NCBI GenBank assembly: GCA_934394815.1
Contig: CAKRRD010000067.1
Location: 1-6,464, forward strand
Source of the DNA: an uncultured Acetatifactor sp.
GTDB taxonomy: Bacteria > Bacillota > Clostridia > Lachnospirales > Lachnospiraceae
Length of the DNA: 6,464 nt
Direction of reading: 5' to 3'
The translations under genes were made by a program, and so were the position numbers. Shown in pieces: positions 5,558 to 6,464 of this stretch (the first letter of the stretch is position 1; the number at the start of each line of letters is the position of its first letter). Under the pieces are notes generated by a model. The model was not told the origin of the DNA. It saw only the letters and a program-made list of their open reading frames with translations, and did not search any database.

Positions 5558-5580
5558 TATAGTATTTTTATTTTACTATA
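5558..5580. repeat. AT-rich inverted repeat over the SGNH-GNAT promoter
   Basis: TATAGTA (5558-5564) and TACTATA (5574-5580) are a perfect 7-bp inverted repeat with a 9-bp spacer. It covers the predicted -10 box and start site, which makes it a candidate repressor site, although AT-rich promoters often hold such symmetry by chance. Confidence 0.35.
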
Positions 5581-5598
5581 TCTGAAAATTATTGTCAT
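5570..5598 (-). promoter_or_regulatory. Promoter of the SGNH-GNAT gene
   Basis: On the minus strand ATGACA (5593-5598) and TAAAAT (5570-5575) each match 5/6 of the consensus with a 17-bp spacer. A TATAAT further down (near 5557-5562) could be a second -10 but has no good -35. The leader is about 40 nt. Confidence 0.55.
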
Positions 5599-5613
5599 TA
5601 CTCTATTGCTGTT

Positions 5614-5635
5614 CCTTAGGAAAACCTTAGGAAAA
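5614..5635. repeat. Perfect 11-bp tandem direct repeat upstream of the promoter
   Basis: CCTTAGGAAAA occurs twice with no gap (5614-5624 and 5625-5635). The pair ends 15 bp before the -35 box of the SGNH-GNAT promoter. An 11-bp period is one helical turn, the spacing used by OmpR/PhoB-type response regulators that bind as head-to-tail dimers. Binding by such a protein is inferred. It lies just after the stop codon of the 61-codon ORF. Confidence 0.5.
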
Positions 5636-5643
5636 TCATTATT

Positions 5644-5829
5644 TTAAGACAATAGTTTCTTTAAATTTTCTACTTTTACTTCTTTTTCTATCTGTTTTGT
5701 AAAAGAAACCTTCTCATGGTCTTTCATCACCGTTTCCTCTTTTTCTGCTCCACCTTGTAATTTTCTTTCCGGCTCCAGGGACCTTCCCGGAGCCTTTGTT
5801 TTGTTGGTTCCATTTTGTACGGCTTTCAT
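5644..5829 (-). CDS. 61-aa charged small protein, unknown
   Basis: A small ORF with a good ribosome-binding site (GAAAGGG at 5837-5843, 7 nt before ATG 5829). The product is very hydrophilic: Lys and Glu make up about a third of it, the first half is likely disordered (NGTNKTKAPGR at 6-16) and the C-terminal third (KQIEKEVKVENLKKLL, 45-60) could form an amphipathic helix. There is no signal, membrane segment or known motif, and I do not recognise a family. An internal ATG at codon 35 also has an AGAGG upstream, so a 27-residue product is an alternative. It follows the DUF697 gene by 88 bp on the same strand and is probably co-transcribed. The 15-bp GC hairpin within its first half is unusual for a coding region. 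Confidence 0.5.
   Translation of the reverse strand: MKAVQNGTNKTKAPGRSLEPERKLQGGAEKEETVMKDHEKVSFTKQIEKEVKVENLKKLLS
5771..5804 (+). terminator. Terminator-like hairpin on the plus strand
   Basis: GGCTCC/GGAGCC (5771-5776 with 5789-5794) plus GGGA/TCCC inside, with a bulged A at 5777 and a 3-nt loop, is followed on the plus strand by TTTGTTTTGTT. It looks like an intrinsic terminator, yet it lies inside the antisense 61-codon ORF and no plus-strand gene precedes it. It may stop antisense transcription or be a chance structure. Confidence 0.35.
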
Positions 5830-5847
5830 AGTTTCACCCTTTCATCC

Positions 5848-5914
5848 TTATCAGCCAGGAGTTTAACAGGCAGGAGCCATCTGTTCTATGGATGAATCCT
5901 GCCTGTTCTGATAA
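5848..5914. repeat. Long composite inverted repeat between DUF697 and the small ORF
   Basis: An 11-bp perfect stem (5865-5875 with 5897-5907) is continued directly on one side by CTGATAA (5908-5914), which pairs with TTATCAG (5848-5854) across a 10-nt bulge: 18 pairs in all. A second choice, AGTTT (5860-5864) with AAACT (5913-5917), competes with the outer part. On the minus strand it starts 3 bases after the DUF697 stop and ends just before the small ORF's ribosome-binding site. No T-run follows, so it is not a standard terminator. It may guard mRNA ends or control translation of the small ORF. Confidence 0.6.
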
Positions 5915-5917
5915 ACT

Positions 5918-6382
5918 CTATTTTTTATTCGATGTTCTGAGACCTTCAAAAGCCTGCTTTAAATCACCGACATTTTCCACGATATTTTCCGGCTCCTGTC
6001 CCTGAGACAAACGGTAAAAATCATCTGCCACAATCCAGCCCAGTGCTTCTGTTAAAGTTGCTGCGGTTGTTGCTCCAATAACACTTCCGGCAACGGTTCC
6101 CGCTCCGGGGATACTTTTTAAAATATTTGCAAAGATAGCACGCCCTGCCTGTTGCGTCACCGTGACACTTGCAATGGATTTTGCCGCTGCCTGAGATAAT
6201 GTTATCTTGAAAGCTTTTCCCAGTGCTACAATCATTCCGATTTGTGCTGCCGTGATTGGGATAGCATCCGACATAGGAATCGGTACCGCTCCCGCAGTTG
6301 CGGCAGCGGAGGCCGCTGAATGAATAGCAATATGACATTTCTTTTCCAGATCCTTTGGCATATGTACCTTTGATTTACTCAT
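5918..6382 (-). CDS. Stand-alone DUF697-type membrane-associated protein
   Basis: A 154-aa protein whose core resembles DUF697, a hydrophobic helical domain often found behind a GTPase domain. The first hydrophobic block (about 17-56) contains the signature-like GAVPIPMSDAIPITAAQIGMI run (31-51: P-x-P, then D and Q-I-G-M-I). A second hydrophobic Gly/Ala-rich block spans 90-120 (IPGAGTVAGS at 91-100). The ends are polar, with an acidic C-terminal tail (128-154). No GTPase motif is present, so it is a solo domain; its partner, if any, may lie past the right edge. The ATG at 6382 has GGGAGG (6388-6393) 5 nt upstream. A GTG at 6436 could add 18 residues but has a weak site. Family assignment is from pattern and is fairly, not fully, secure. 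Confidence 0.7.
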   Translation of the reverse strand: MSKSKVHMPKDLEKKCHIAIHSAASAAATAGAVPIPMSDAIPITAAQIGMIVALGKAFKITLSQAAAKSIASVTVTQQAGRAIFANILKSIPGAGTVAGSVIGATTAATLTEALGWIVADDFYRLSQGQEPENIVENVGDLKQAFEGLRTSNKK

Positions 6383-6464
6383 TTTTTCCTCCCATAATAA
6401 TCTTTGTTTTTCTCTTGTTAACTCGCTTTTTCTCACATTTTCATTTCTTCATAGAGATATTTTC

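Noticed and set aside
4931..5647. 238-codon plus-strand frame and overlapping frames opposite the SGNH-GNAT gene
   Set aside because: They are shadows of a gene with complete catalytic motifs in both domains; their Pro/Ser/Arg-rich or His/Gln-rich composition is typical of antisense reading.
6394..6421. Promoter-like TTAACA-16-TATTAT just before the DUF697 gene
   Set aside because: The start site would fall in or after the ribosome-binding site (6388-6393), so the transcript would lose it; the spacer is also short. The real promoter probably lies right of the window.
1..6464. Search for CRISPR arrays, tRNA genes, insertion sequences or phage genes
   Set aside because: No regularly spaced repeats, cloverleaf-like segments, transposase motifs or terminal repeats with target duplications were seen.

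Overview
The window looks like chromosomal DNA from an anaerobic gut Firmicute, most likely Clostridia of the Lachnospiraceae type. The evidence is a TGS-less threonyl-tRNA synthetase under a T-box leader, a small CarD-family regulator, a two-repeat DUF1540 protein, Gram-positive-type Shine-Dalgarno sites and moderate GC. Genus cannot be set from the sequence alone. No tRNA, rRNA, CRISPR array, transposase or phage gene was seen.

Layout, right to left (most genes are on the minus strand). A stand-alone DUF697-type membrane protein (5918-6382) is followed by a long inverted-repeat spacer and a 61-codon charged small ORF (5644-5829). Next is a fused SGNH/GDSL hydrolase plus GNAT acetyltransferase (4355-5521) with its own promoter region, which carries an 11-bp tandem repeat, and an intrinsic terminator (4265-4303). 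Then come a CarD-family regulator (3681-4184, GTG start) and thrS (1591-3354). The thrS promoter sits partly inside the end of the CarD gene, and its leader is a threonine (ACC) T-box with terminator. A bidirectional terminator (1540-1578) separates thrS from a convergent plus-strand SAM-dependent methyltransferase (873-1514). Divergent from the methyltransferase, across a 313-bp spacer with two inverted repeats, lies the DUF1540 gene (239-559). The left 238 bases hold two near-consensus minus-strand promoters, short hairpins and a possible 34-codon ORF. They are probably the leader or upstream region of a gene beyond the left edge.

Functionally this is a housekeeping neighbourhood. thrS is controlled by uncharged tRNA-Thr, and CarD acts on RNA polymerase. 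Around these are accessory genes: the methyltransferase, the hydrolase-acetyltransferase fusion, the Cys-rich DUF1540 protein and the DUF697/small-ORF pair. No new defence or mobile system is evident. The least-explained parts are the left-edge structured RNA/small-ORF region, the divergent operator-like spacer, the fusion enzyme and its tandem-repeat promoter, and the structured spacer in front of the 61-codon ORF.
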